64,000 bases of DNA from Bacteroidales bacterium (GCA_017549805.1 JAFYNJ010000017.1:1-64000), one strand, 5' to 3'; positions 39,212-49,400 are shown, counted from the first letter of the stretch. Notes: a model not told the origin generated them from the letters alone. Program-made: numbers and translations.

Positions 39212-40228
39212 ATGGAATCCCCCACCCTATCTCTCGGCCCCTTCCAAGGCATCACCGACGCACCGTTCAGGAACGTCTTCAAGAAGCATTTCGGCGGCAT
39301 CGACAAGTTCTATACGCCTTTCTTTACTGGCATCCAGAAAGACCACGCCAAGAACCTTCAGGTGGAGGAGATCGATCCTCGCTTCAACGACGTGGAGATC
39401 CTGACACCGCAGATTCTGAGCACCGACGCTGAGGAGATTCTACGCTTTGCTTCGCAATGCAAGAAATTGGGTTACAAGGAAATCAATTTGAATATGGGTT
39501 GCCCATTCCCAAGGGTGGCCAATAAGAAACGCGGCTGTGGGCTCCTGCCCTATCCCGAAAAGATCGATGCATTACTCGGCACTGTATTTGAACGAATTGA
39601 AATGAAGTTCAGCATCAAATGCCGCTTGGGATATTTCAATCCCGATGAGATCATCCCTGTCATCGATATCTTCAACCGATATCCCTTGAGTGAGCTGATC
39701 ATCCATCCACGCATCGGCAAGCAACTCTATAAAGGCGAAGCCGATGTTCAGCGCTTTGCCGAGTTGATTCCGCTGATCAAGGCGCCGCTGGTATATAATG
39801 GCGACATTGTTTCGGTGGAGAGTTTCAAACGCATTCGCGAACAGGTTCAGCCAGTGAATGAGTTCATGTTAGGAAGAGGATTATTGGCAAATCCTTTCTT
39901 GGCGGAAGAGATAAAACATCCTTTATGTGGCACCCTCTCCGAGGGTGCTAGCTCTATAGACACAGATGCTATAGAGCTAGCATCCCTTACGGGATGTCCC
40001 AAAAAGAGCGAACGGCTTCACACCTATGTAGTTGACCTATACGAAGACCGTCTGCGTCATGCTGGCGGCAGCCCAAAGGTATTAGGACGGATGAAGGAAT
40101 TGTGGTCCTACCTGATGTACTCGTTCGACGAGTCTCAGGACATCTGGCGCAAGATCAAGAAGATCAATGCGCTAAAGGATTATGAAGAAGCGGTGGAATC
40201 CGTCTTTAGGGAACACCAAGTTATTTAA
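39212..40228 (+). CDS. dus: tRNA-dihydrouridine synthase with a palindrome-encoded insertion
   Basis: The 338-residue flavoenzyme reduces uridines in the tRNA D-loop. The FMN barrel motifs PFQGITDAPFRN, INLNMGCPFPRVANKKRG (catalytic Cys) and LIIHPRIGKQLYKGEAD are intact. Residues 240-263 (GTLSEGASSIDTDAIELASL plus TGCP) are encoded exactly by a 72-base palindromic element at 39929-40000. They interrupt the helical C-terminal domain between EEIKHPLC and KKSERLHTYVVDLYEDRLRH. The insertion keeps the frame, so the enzyme may tolerate a surface loop there. The 3' end overlaps the convergent nitroreductase gene by eight bases. Confidence 0.9.
   Translation: MESPTLSLGPFQGITDAPFRNVFKKHFGGIDKFYTPFFTGIQKDHAKNLQVEEIDPRFNDVEILTPQILSTDAEEILRFASQCKKLGYKEINLNMGCPFPRVANKKRGCGLLPYPEKIDALLGTVFERIEMKFSIKCRLGYFNPDEIIPVIDIFNRYPLSELIIHPRIGKQLYKGEADVQRFAELIPLIKAPLVYNGDIVSVESFKRIREQVQPVNEFMLGRGLLANPFLAEEIKHPLCGTLSEGASSIDTDAIELASLTGCPKKSERLHTYVVDLYEDRLRHAGGSPKVLGRMKELWSYLMYSFDESQDIWRKIKKINALKDYEEAVESVFREHQVI
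39929..40000 (+). repeat. Palindromic element inserted in frame in dus
   Basis: The element is 72 bases (24 codons). A left arm of 31 bases ends GTGCTAGCTCTATAG. A 9-base centre (ACACAGATG) follows, then a right arm beginning CTATAGAGCTAGCATCCC. The inner 14 bases of the arms (TGCTAGCTCTATAG) are perfectly complementary. Each outer arm can also form its own hairpin (GCACCCTC/GAGGGTGC and CATCCC/GGGATG). Confidence 0.75.
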
Positions 40229-40856
40229 TCCAATAAACGTAATTCTCCTTACGCGGCTTGGCTTCAGGATAGTCGCCGGCAGTATAGCCGAGGATGCAGT
40301 TGCCGATGCCCACGTATTTGGTGTCGTCGATGCCAAGGTCACGCAGAATGGCCTTGCCCTCTTCGGTCTCAAAGACCTCCTTTGCCCGGTGGATCCAGCA
40401 GGAGCCGAGGCCTTTGGCATGAGCGGCGTTAAGCAGGTTGCCCATCACGAGCGAACCGTCCTCTTTCCAAGTGAAAGCGGCAGTCGTGTCGGCCAAGACC
40501 ACCAAGACCACGGGAGCGCCATAGAAGGGATCCATATCGTTGTCCTTACCGAAAACGCCAGCATTGAGTTTGCTCAAGCGGTCGCGCACTTCACGGTTGG
40601 TGACGGCAACGATGATGGGAGCCTGGCGGTTCATGCCAGTCGGGGCATAGGTGCCAGCCTTGCAGATTTCCTCAATTACCTCCATGGGAGGCACCTCGTC
40701 GGTGTAGCTGCGCACACTACGGCGCGTCAGCAAGTCGTTCATCGTAGTATTCATAGCAGTAGCATCATTAGTTTTGTCATCGCAAGCGTTCTTGTCGCAG
40801 CAAGAAACAAATACTGCTGCGATGACTAAGGTCAAAACAAGTGATAGTTTTTTCAT
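40221..40856 (-). CDS. Lipoprotein-type nitroreductase family protein
   Basis: The 211-residue protein is an FMN-dependent nitroreductase. LLTRRSVRSYTDEVPP is the FMN-binding start, AGTYAPTGMNRQAPIIVAV and NLLNAAHAKGLGSCWI are further family motifs, and the end has VGIGNCILGY. Unusually it begins with a lipoprotein signal (VIAAVFVSCCDKNAC), so it should be exported and lipid-anchored. The cofactor would then have to be acquired in the periplasm or the folded enzyme exported. The electron donor there is unknown. It converges on dus with an eight-base overlap and has no obvious own terminator. Confidence 0.85.
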   Translation of the reverse strand: MKKLSLVLTLVIAAVFVSCCDKNACDDKTNDATAMNTTMNDLLTRRSVRSYTDEVPPMEVIEEICKAGTYAPTGMNRQAPIIVAVTNREVRDRLSKLNAGVFGKDNDMDPFYGAPVVLVVLADTTAAFTWKEDGSLVMGNLLNAAHAKGLGSCWIHRAKEVFETEEGKAILRDLGIDDTKYVGIGNCILGYTAGDYPEAKPRKENYVYWIK

Positions 40857-40999
40857 AGCATTTCAAAGTTTGGTTGGGACAAAGTTAGTTATTCAAAATG
40901 AATTATGCAAAACAATCTCTACCATTATATTCTTAAATCATTATTTATTAGACAATTACACTAAAACACAGCAGAAACGTCTCTACCATGGGCCACCTC

Positions 41000-41032
41000 T
41001 TGAAAAAATAACCCTTTTTCACTATACTTTTG
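41000..41032 (+). promoter_or_regulatory. Promoter of the TonB-type receptor gene
   Basis: TTG (41000-41002) and TACTTTTG (41025-41032) are 22 bases apart and end 25 bases before the ATG. The 40857-40980 part of the gap is AT-rich without other recognised features. Confidence 0.5.
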
Positions 41033-41057
41033 CAAGCATGATATAATATTTCATGCC

Positions 41058-43274
41058 ATGAAAAGACCAACACTGTTTTTCCTGATGATCTGCGGGATGC
41101 TGTCACTGGATGTTTTTGCCCAAGAACCTGAAATTAAGTTGGACAGTCTTCAAATGACCTCCGACACGCTGTTGCTCGAAGGCGTTTCCATCACTGCCGA
41201 GCGCCCCTTGTTCTCTGTTGATGGAGAAAAGACCCTGTATCAAGTTTCCGATGACCCCACTGTGCAATCTGGCATGGCCTCCGATGCCTTGCAAAATGCT
41301 CCAGGCGTCTCAGTAGATGTGGAAGGCAATGTATTGCTGCGTGGAGCTTCAGATGTAGAGATTTGGATCAACGACCAGCCCTCGAACCTGACCAAGGAAA
41401 GTTTGAAAGTCTATCTCCGCACCCTGCCAGCCAACGCCATCGACCGTATCGAGGTCATTACCAATCCTTCAGCGCGCTATGCCACCCATGCCGATGGCAT
41501 CATCAACATCGTGACGAACAGCAAGATCAAACGGAACGAGTTCCTATGCTTCGGTGCCAATGTCTCCACGCAACCCTATGTGATGCCTTGGGCTTCCTAT
41601 GTTTGGAAGAACGACCAATGGACCATGAACATCTTTGCCAGCAACTATTTCTATCACGGCGAGACGGACTCGGAAACTGATAGGAACCTATTTACAATGG
41701 ATGAAAGCGGACAAATGATTCCAGCGAGCCAAAGCCACAGCATTAGACACGATAAGTATTTCATATACAGCCCTGGCGTTTCCTTAAACCTCACCTTCAC
41801 ACCCGACAAGAAGAACACATACGCTTTCTGGATGAACGTCTGGGACTCCTTTGGACCAACGGAAGCGACAACAGAAAGGGAACGCACGGAATATCTGGAA
41901 CAGGCAGGCAACTATCAATATGTGTTTGCCAACACTGCCCACACCAACTATCTGTATCTCAACTCAGGACTATACTACCAGCACAAGTTCAACGATGAGG
42001 GACACAACCTGACCATTCGGGCCAATGGCAACTGGAACCGCAATGCCGTGCCGTTGGAAGACCATACCACCTACACCCTTCCTGCTCCTCATGAAACGGT
42101 TTACCAGATGGATTACCTGTCTTCCAGCATACCCCTCTCGGCGAATGTCGATTACAATCTGCCCTACTCCAAGAACGGCGAGTTCAGCATGGGTCTCAAC
42201 GGCAGTTGGAACGGAGGAACGGAACAAAACATCGTAGATACCCTGGTTGGCGACAGCTACGTAAGAGATTCCATCATGACTTACCGTTATCAACACCAGA
42301 CCCAGAACTTGGGCGGGTATCTTATGGTGCGACATCGTTTCGGAGATTTCACCGTACAGCCCGGCATCAACCTGAATTATTACCGCACGGGAATCATCTA
42401 TCCCGATGCACCTGATTACGATTTCGCTGGGGATCATTTTAACGTCACGCCCTCATTGCATCTCTCCTATCGCACGCAGTCGATGCACAACTTCAAGATG
42501 AGTTATTCCAAGAAAGTCAGCCATCCCACAGCGACACAGCTCAGCCCTTTCAAACACTACGACACCGAGATTTATATTACAGGCAATCCCGAGCTGGAAT
42601 CTATTTATACGCAGAACTTGGAGGCCAGCTGGAACAAATATTGGGACGACTTCGGCTCGATTGGTCTGACTGGTTATTACAAAGGCAAAAGAAACGATAT
42701 TACCACCATCAGTGCCTCGGGGTTTGATGATCATTTTGGCCGTGTAGTATTCTTCACAAAGCCTGTGAATGTGGGTCGTTCTTACACGGCAGGCGGTGAG
42801 TTCAACATGATGTATCGGCCCAATGGGATGTTCAATTTGCGGTTTTATGCCAATGTATATGACTCCTATCTCGAAACCAATTATGGCACTTTGGAGGAAT
42901 TGCAGAAGAACGAGCTGTGGTCGTACAGCCTCCAATTGAGCGCATGGGCAAAGCTATGGAACCGTTTGGAGATCCATGCTTCTGGCTATTATGTCTCCCC
43001 TGTGCAATCCCTGTTCAATGAAAGCGGCGCCCATTACTCCATCGACTGTGGGATGCGTACCGACTTCTTCGACCACAAGCTTTCGGTGTTCGTCAACGGC
43101 AACGACCTTTTCGGCTTGATGCGGCACAGCAATACCTACACGAATCCATCCATGCAAGGCTCCTACACCAGCCGAAGCAACTCCACCTATCTGTGTGCTG
43201 GATTCACCTTGCGCTTTGGGAATGTTGAACTGGAAAACGAGGCGCAGACCGCTGGAGAGAAGGGAGGACAGTGA
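41058..43274 (+). CDS. TonB-dependent receptor-like outer-membrane protein
   Basis: The 738-residue protein has a signal peptide (LDVFAQ) and a TonB plug domain at residues ~40-150: VSITAERPLF, DALQNAPGVSVDVEGNVLLR, and AIDRIEVITNPSARYATHAD. It is completed by a large outer-membrane beta-barrel of the OMP_b-brl_3 type. It lacks the N-terminal carboxypeptidase-like domain of SusC proteins and has no adjacent SusD. A substrate other than complex glycans, such as a small ligand or metal chelate, is therefore possible. It has its own promoter. A repeat-rich 128-base gap separates it from the next gene. Confidence 0.82.
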   Translation: MKRPTLFFLMICGMLSLDVFAQEPEIKLDSLQMTSDTLLLEGVSITAERPLFSVDGEKTLYQVSDDPTVQSGMASDALQNAPGVSVDVEGNVLLRGASDVEIWINDQPSNLTKESLKVYLRTLPANAIDRIEVITNPSARYATHADGIINIVTNSKIKRNEFLCFGANVSTQPYVMPWASYVWKNDQWTMNIFASNYFYHGETDSETDRNLFTMDESGQMIPASQSHSIRHDKYFIYSPGVSLNLTFTPDKKNTYAFWMNVWDSFGPTEATTERERTEYLEQAGNYQYVFANTAHTNYLYLNSGLYYQHKFNDEGHNLTIRANGNWNRNAVPLEDHTTYTLPAPHETVYQMDYLSSSIPLSANVDYNLPYSKNGEFSMGLNGSWNGGTEQNIVDTLVGDSYVRDSIMTYRYQHQTQNLGGYLMVRHRFGDFTVQPGINLNYYRTGIIYPDAPDYDFAGDHFNVTPSLHLSYRTQSMHNFKMSYSKKVSHPTATQLSPFKHYDTEIYITGNPELESIYTQNLEASWNKYWDDFGSIGLTGYYKGKRNDITTISASGFDDHFGRVVFFTKPVNVGRSYTAGGEFNMMYRPNGMFNLRFYANVYDSYLETNYGTLEELQKNELWSYSLQLSAWAKLWNRLEIHASGYYVSPVQSLFNESGAHYSIDCGMRTDFFDHKLSVFVNGNDLFGLMRHSNTYTNPSMQGSYTSRSNSTYLCAGFTLRFGNVELENEAQTAGEKGGQ

Positions 43275-43275
43275 A

Positions 43276-43368
43276 GAGTGAGGAGTGAGGAGTTGGGAGT
43301 GAGACGGCCCGTAGGGCCAAAAGCAATCAGCCCAGGGCAACGCCATGGGGAAAATGGCAACGCCATGG
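43276..43368 (+). repeat. Short repeats and hairpins after the receptor gene
   Basis: Directly after the stop come GAGTGAGGA repeats (43276-43304). They are followed by GGCCCgtaGGGCC (43306-43318) and two GGCAACGCCATGG units (43336-43348 and 43356-43368) that each form a small hairpin (ATGGCaacGCCAT). This resembles a REP-type element; it could also terminate transcription. Confidence 0.55.
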
Positions 43369-43402
43369 AATAATAAAAAACGGATTTTAACGTTATATTT
43401 AT

Positions 43403-44371
43403 ATGTTGCTGGAACTCCTGTACCGATCGAGATGTTTGTTGGCCTTCGCGCTAATTGCGCTGTTGGCTGCCTGTAACGTGAAGTCCGACATGGACAACAT
43501 GGAGCGGATGGTATTGGAAATCGAAGACAAGTTCAATCGTGGCGAGGATATCTCGCAGGACACCGCCATCTTCCAAGCACGACGTTATTTCGACGTCTCA
43601 GACGATGCCGAAATGAAGACCCTTGCGGCGCTTTACAGTGGTTGCGTATATTGGCAACAAAACGACTATGATTCCGCCATGAAAGCCTTGGATGAAGCCA
43701 TTGCCACGGCCAAGGCGAGCGAAGACCTCAAACTGATGGAGAAGGTGCAAACAACCATTTCGACTTTGAATGGCGACTTGGATCATACTGAAAACATGAT
43801 CAGTGTGTTTCTGCGCCGCAGGAAGATACTCAATATCATCGTCATTGCTTTTGCCATGGCGGTTGCTTTGGTGCTTTTCCTCTTGTATCGCGCTGCTCAA
43901 AAACGGGCAACCATCGCCGAAATGAATTTAAGCATCATCGAATTGCAGAAAGAATCCGAGACTCTTGCCGAGACCAACCGCGACAATCTCTTTCAACGTG
44001 CAATGATGATCTACAAAGTGTTCCTTATTGGCGGGAACAAGGACGTTGACAAGGCCTCGTTCCAGAAGCTCAAGTCTTGTGTCTGCGGTCGCGAGGCTGA
44101 CAACGCCTACCAAACCATTCTCGAAGAATACAACAAAGTTTATCCCGAAGTGGTGCAACGCATCCGCGAGCACCAACCCTCTTTGACCGAAGCCGAGTTC
44201 AAAGTCTGCATCCTTTCGATGATGCCGTTTTCCGTAAAAGAAGTCGCCGATATCTTGAAGGTCTCCCCTGCCATGATCGGCAAAGCCCGAACCGCCATTA
44301 GGAAAAAATTCGGGATGACTGAAGCGAGAGGGAGTATTGAGGAATTTGTGACAAGCTCCTTGAAACAATAA
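43403..44371 (+). CDS. Periplasmic TPR sensor with membrane helix and cytoplasmic HTH domain
   Basis: The 322-residue protein begins with a lipobox-like signal (LIALLAACNVK). An N-terminal helical part with a TPR-like unit (LAALYSGCVYWQQNDYDSAMK) follows. One membrane helix lies at residues ~138-158 (ILNIIVIAFAMAVALVLFLL). A coiled-coil linker and a C-terminal helix-turn-helix come next (SLTEAEFKVCILSMMPFSVK, EVADILKVSPAMIGKARTAI). This fits a Bacteroidota type of one-component transmembrane regulator: TPR outside, DNA-binding domain inside. A processed lipoprotein N-terminus together with a transmembrane helix would be unusual. It may regulate the adjacent receptor gene. Confidence 0.7.
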   Translation: MLLELLYRSRCLLAFALIALLAACNVKSDMDNMERMVLEIEDKFNRGEDISQDTAIFQARRYFDVSDDAEMKTLAALYSGCVYWQQNDYDSAMKALDEAIATAKASEDLKLMEKVQTTISTLNGDLDHTENMISVFLRRRKILNIIVIAFAMAVALVLFLLYRAAQKRATIAEMNLSIIELQKESETLAETNRDNLFQRAMMIYKVFLIGGNKDVDKASFQKLKSCVCGREADNAYQTILEEYNKVYPEVVQRIREHQPSLTEAEFKVCILSMMPFSVKEVADILKVSPAMIGKARTAIRKKFGMTEARGSIEEFVTSSLKQ

Positions 44372-44397
44372 AAAAGCCCGACTTACGCCGGGCTTTT
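44372..44397. terminator. Bidirectional terminator between the TPR/HTH gene and rocD
   Basis: AAAAGCCCG (44372-44380) and CGGGCTTTT (44389-44397) form a perfect stem with A- and T-runs on both sides, directly after the stop at 44371. Confidence 0.85.
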
Positions 44398-44417
44398 CAA
44401 TTTCAAAAATCAGTCGA

Positions 44418-45650
44418 TCATTCGAAGGACTTCAGGGCTTCCTTGATGATCTCGATGGCTTGACGCAGCTCAGCCTCGGTGATGACCAAGGGCGGAGCGA
44501 AGCGGATGATGTGCTGGTGCGTAGGCTTGGCCAACAGGCCGAGGTCACGCATCTTCAGGCACACATCCCAAGCTTCTTTGCCGTCTTTGGGCTTAATGAT
44601 CACGGCGTTGAGCAAACCTTTACCACGAACCTTCTCGATCATTGGGCTCTTGATCTTAGCAATTTCCTCACGGAAGATCTTGCCCAGACGGTCGGCGTTC
44701 TCCATCAGGTGCTCATCCTTGATGACTTGGAGGGCAGCGATGGACACGCGGGCAGCAATCGGGTTGCCACCGAAAGTGGAACCGTGCTCGCCAGGCTTGA
44801 TGTTCAGCATGATGTCGTCGTCGGCCAACACGCAGGAGACCGGAACAACACCGCCACCGAGGGCCTTACCCAAGATCAGGATGTCGGGACGGACACCTTC
44901 GTGGTCGCAGGCCAGCATCTTACCCGTACGGGCGATACCGCACTGCACCTCGTCGGCCATGAACAGCACATTGTACTTCTTGCAAATGTCGTAGCACTTC
45001 TTCAAGTAGCCGTCATCGGGAACGTACACACCAGCCTCACCTTGGATGGGCTCCAACAGGAAACCGGCAATCTCCTTACCTTCCTTGGCCAGCACCTTTT
45101 CCAGTGCATCGGGATCGTTGTAAGGGATGCGGATGAAACCGGGAGTCATGGGGCCGTAGTTGGCGTAGCTCTCGGGGTCGTTACTCATCGTGATGATGGT
45201 GATGGTACGGCCATGGAAGTTGCCTTCGCAGCAGACGATCTTTACCTTGTCGTTCGGGATGCCTTTCTTGACCACACCCCAACGGCGAGCCAGCTTTAGA
45301 CCGGTCTCGTCGGCCTCAGCACCAGAGTTCATCGGCAACACCTTGTCGTAGCCGAAATACTCGGTGACGTACTTTTCCCACACGCCCAGCGCATCATTGA
45401 AGAAAGCGCGTGAGCTAAGGGTGAGACGGTTGGCCTGTTCGGTCATGGCCTTGATGATAGCCGGGTGGCAGTGGCCTTGGTTGACTGCGGAATAAGCTGA
45501 CAGGAAGTCGAAGTATTCCTTGCCTTCGACATCCCACACCTTGGCGCCCTTGCCCTTGGCGAGGACGACCGGCAGCGGGTGATAGTTATGGGCTCCGTAT
45601 TTCTCTTCGAGCTCCATAGCCTGCTGTGATGACGTGATTTTTTCGATCAT
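44418..45650 (-). CDS. rocD: Ornithine--oxo-acid transaminase
   Basis: The 410-residue PLP enzyme moves the delta-amino group of ornithine to 2-oxoglutarate, giving glutamate semialdehyde and linking arginine and proline metabolism. Class III aminotransferase motifs are clear: [68 protein letters not shown], and the PLP lysine in [16 protein letters not shown]. Length fits OAT. Its promoter lies at 45721-45751 with a ~70-base leader that contains a small CCGCC/GGCGG hairpin. Confidence 0.93.
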   Translation of the reverse strand: MIEKITSSQQAMELEEKYGAHNYHPLPVVLAKGKGAKVWDVEGKEYFDFLSAYSAVNQGHCHPAIIKAMTEQANRLTLSSRAFFNDALGVWEKYVTEYFGYDKVLPMNSGAEADETGLKLARRWGVVKKGIPNDKVKIVCCEGNFHGRTITIITMSNDPESYANYGPMTPGFIRIPYNDPDALEKVLAKEGKEIAGFLLEPIQGEAGVYVPDDGYLKKCYDICKKYNVLFMADEVQCGIARTGKMLACDHEGVRPDILILGKALGGGVVPVSCVLADDDIMLNIKPGEHGSTFGGNPIAARVSIAALQVIKDEHLMENADRLGKIFREEIAKIKSPMIEKVRGKGLLNAVIIKPKDGKEAWDVCLKMRDLGLLAKPTHQHIIRFAPPLVITEAELRQAIEIIKEALKSFE

Positions 45651-45720
45651 GGTTTATTGTAATTTAAGAATTTGTGTTTCATCATTGGGACGAACCTTTG
45701 TGTCCGCCCTTTTGGCGGCG

Positions 45721-45751
45721 CAAAGGTAAAGCATTATTTTGAATGAATCAA
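45721..45751 (-). promoter_or_regulatory. Promoter of rocD
   Basis: TTG (45749-45751), a 20-base spacer and TACCTTTG (45721-45728) on the minus strand match the Bacteroidota consensus well. Confidence 0.6.
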
Positions 45752-45753
45752 CA

Positions 45754-46398
45754 TTAAACCGCAACGTAAGGATTAAAATCCTTCTCCTCCCCAATTGTAG
45801 TGCTCTCACCATGACCACAATACACCTCGGTATCGTCAGGCAAGGTAAACAAACGAGAGCGTATCGATTCGCGCAGCTCATCGAAATTGCCGCCAGGCAG
45901 GTCTGTACGCCCGATGCTGCGACAGAAAAGGGCGTCACCAGTAAAGACCCAGCCCTCAACAGGGGCATAAAGACTAATGCTTCCACGAGCATGACCAGGC
46001 GTAAAGACGACTTCTAAGGTGCTATCGCCCACCTGGACAAGTTCTCCGTCATTCAATTCCATTTCAGGAAGATTGCATTCCACCGTCATAGGCAACCCGA
46101 ACATCATCGCCTGCTGTTTCGAACGAATGAAGTCGTTCTTTGCTTCGGGATGAGCCGCCACCTTAATACCATAATGACTTTTGACCGCCTCATTGCCCAT
46201 GATATGATCGACATGGCCATGGGTATTGATCACCATCAAGGGTTTCAACTGATGGCTGTCGATGAAACCAAACAAAGCGTTTTCTTCGGAAGCCGCAGAA
46301 CATCCGGGGTCAATAATGACGCACTCTTTGTTCTCGTCATAGATAACGTATGTATTTTCCCCGAAAGGATTGAACACGAAAGAGTTGATTTGAAGCAT
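45754..46398 (-). CDS. Glyoxalase II-like metallo-hydrolase
   Basis: This 214-residue protein is a small metallo-beta-lactamase-fold hydrolase of the hydroxyacylglutathione-hydrolase-like group. Motifs are CVIIDPGCS, NTHGHVDHIMGN (HxHxDH), FTPGHARGSISLY, FTGDALF and CGHGEST. These provide a two-metal site. The protein is shorter than true glyoxalase II and lacks its glutathione-binding C-terminal domain, so the thioester substrate is uncertain. It is divergent from the TolB/BamA-like gene. A TACCTTTG -7 box lies at 46421-46428 on the minus strand. Confidence 0.88.
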   Translation of the reverse strand: MLQINSFVFNPFGENTYVIYDENKECVIIDPGCSAASEENALFGFIDSHQLKPLMVINTHGHVDHIMGNEAVKSHYGIKVAAHPEAKNDFIRSKQQAMMFGLPMTVECNLPEMELNDGELVQVGDSTLEVVFTPGHARGSISLYAPVEGWVFTGDALFCRSIGRTDLPGGNFDELRESIRSRLFTLPDDTEVYCGHGESTTIGEEKDFNPYVAV

Positions 46399-46415
46399 GC
46401 CGATTTGATTAATTG

Positions 46416-46448
46416 TTGGGCAAAGGTAAGGAGAATTCCGTATTTTTG
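46416..46448. promoter_or_regulatory. Overlapping divergent promoters
   Basis: On the plus strand TTG (46416-46418) and TATTTTTG (46441-46448) serve the gene at 46468. On the minus strand TACCTTTG (46421-46428) serves the metallo-hydrolase at 46398. The two overlap completely. Confidence 0.5.
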
Positions 46449-46467
46449 CAGATTCAACCCGAATAAA

Positions 46468-49400
46468 ATGAAGTCGAAAAGGAAATGGTGTTTGCGTTTC
46501 ATGCTGGTGGCGATGCTAACAGCAATCTCTTCCTTATCGCAAGCCCAGTTCTATAACGGCATGAACATGGAATTCGGCAAGAACCGTGTGCAATGGAAGT
46601 CCTTCCATTGGTCCTATTACAAATACGAGACTTTCGACGTTTACTTCTACCAAGGCGGCAACGAACTGGCCAACTACGTGCTCAACTACGCCAAGGACGA
46701 AATCCCTGAAATGGAGAAACGTTTTGGCAATCATTTCGGGAAAAAAGTACAGTTTTTGGTCTTTAACAGTTTGGGCGACCTCAAGCAAAGCAATCTCAAC
46801 AACGATGAGGAGGATACGGGCAATACCGGCGGCGTCACCAAGATCATCGGATCAAAGGTATTTCTTTATTTTAATGGCAACTATGCGGATTTTGAGCAAC
46901 AAATCAAAGAAGGTATCGCCCATTTGTTGTTGACCCAAGTGATGAATGGCACCTCCATCGGCTCGCAGGTCCGCAGTTCCTACCGTTACGACATTCCCGA
47001 ATGGTTCCAAAACGGGCTCTGTGCCTATATTACCGAGGATTGGGATAGCTTCAAGGAAGATCGACTTCAGCAGGGCATTCTTAGTGGTGAATTCAAGAAA
47101 ATCAATCAGTTGAGGGATCAAGACGCCATCATTGCAGGCTATTCTTTCTGGGGTTTCATCGAGGAAAAATATGGCACCAAGGCTTTCAATGAAATCCTAA
47201 CCTTGGCGGAGAGTTCCCAAAATGTGAAAAAGGCCATGCTCTATGTCACGGGGGTGAAATACAAGGAACTGATCAAGCAATGGTATGGTTTTTATGAAGA
47301 GAGATACAAGGTTTTAAGGCAATCAAAGCCTTCTGAAGTAATGGCCTTGAAATACCGTAAGCACCGCACCTACACACAACCTGAAGTCAGTCCCGATGGC
47401 AAACGCATCGCCTACGTCAGCAACGACGAAGGAAGGATCAACATCTGGATTGAGGAATTGGCTACCGGGAAGAAGGAACGGCTCTACAAGGGAGGCTATC
47501 GCTCCGATACTTGGATCGACACTTCTTTCCCTTTGCTGGCATGGCATCCTACAGGCAGCATCCTGTCGTTCATCATTGAGGAGAAAGGGCAACTTCTCCT
47601 GTGCAATCTTGACATAGGCACCAAAAAGATCGGCCAAACCAATCTGTATGAATTCCAGAAGATCACCTCTTTCTCTTACGCGCACAAAGACAGGAAGATT
47701 GTGCTGTCAGCCTCCCGCTTCGGCAAGCCCGACATTTTCGTTTACAACCTGTTTTCCAACACTTTGGAACAGATTACCGATGACTACTACACCGATTTGT
47801 CTCCCGTGTTCAGCGCCGACGACAAGCAGATCATCTTCAGTTCCAACCGCATTGGTGAAACGCTGGAAGTTCTGACCTCGCCTGGTATCCAAAGGAAGCA
47901 GTTCAACCTATATGCCTACGATTACGCAAACAAGAGCCAAGAGCTGCGCAACCTAACGGGACAGCAACTCTCCAGCAGCATCCTTCCCAAGTCGTTCACA
48001 GGCAACAAATTGTTTTACTTGAACGATTCCAGCGGTTTCTATAACCTTTACGAAGCGCGGTTTGACAGCGCGGTGAATTATATCGACACAGCGGTGCATT
48101 ACCGGTATTACACCGTTAGCAAACCCCTGACAAATTACACCTCAAGTATCATCGACTATTCCTACAATCCGAGAGAAAAGAAACTGGTCATGCTGCTTCC
48201 CGACCAAAACGGGCAAAAGTTCTATACCACCTATTATCAAGCTGGAAGCACAGGCGCAGGCATCAGCCAAATGAATCCCTACGCCCAACAACGACTGATG
48301 AAAAAGAAGCAAGCTGAAGAAGCCGTAATAGAAAAAACCACCTCGCATCGGTTCAAGAACAGCTATAGGGCGGCCAGAAAGAAAAAACCTTCGGGCATTA
48401 CCGCTGACAGCACCGTGCAATATGTCAGCCCCATTCCCATCAGCAGCTACGAAGGATTGCTTGTGGCCAAGAAAGACACCACCGTTCGGGCGCAAAACTA
48501 TTATGTGGAGCTTTTCACCGACAAGTTGACCAGTCAACTCGACTTCAGCTACATGAACTATAGCTACCAACCTTTCTCAAGTTATGGTGGAGCCATTTAT
48601 CTCAGCTCGCCCGGCAATGTATTGCTGGGTTCTACCATGGCCGACTTGATGGAAGACTACAAGATTGATCTCGGCGTGAAATTGAACCGCTCGTTAATCA
48701 ATAATGAATATGTGGTTCGTTTCCGCGATCTGAGCCGACGCCTTGACAAGAGTCTGACCCTTCACCGTTATGTCACCGATAATTACGGCACTTATTATTA
48801 CCGCACTTTTACAAACGAGGCTTTCTACACTTTAAGCTATCCGTTCAACGAGATTTTGAGTCTTAGGGGAACCGCCCTTTATCGCTGGGACAATACCGTC
48901 AGCCTTGCCATCGACGACCATAGCTTGGCAGAAGGCAATTTCACGGATCATCTGGGAGGTCTTCGTGCCGAGTTGGTTTATGACAATTCAAAAAAACTAC
49001 AAACCAACCTATATGTCGGTGCCAGAGGGAAGGTGTTTGCCGAGTATTACCAAACCATCAACAAAAACACCAAAAATCTATTCGTTGTCGGCTTCGATTA
49101 TCGCAACTACACACGCATCCACCGCAACTTCATCTGGGCCAACCGCATTGCTGGCAGCAGCTCCTTCGGGCAGAACAAGCTAATCTATTACATGGGTGGT
49201 GTGGACAACTGGATCTTGGCACAATTCGATTACGAAACGCCTATTGACTACACCCAAAACTACAGGTATCAGACCTTGGCCACCAACATGAGGGGATTCA
49301 AGCAAAACATCCGCAACGGTAACAATTTCATGGTACTCAACAGTGAGTTGCGCTTCCCCGTGTTCAGCTATCTGCTCGACCGTCCCATCAACATGCAGTT

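Noticed and set aside
45654-45992. 112-codon minus-strand frame between rocD and the metallo-hydrolase
   Set aside because: It overlaps the metallo-hydrolase 3' end out of frame and spans the rocD promoter and leader.
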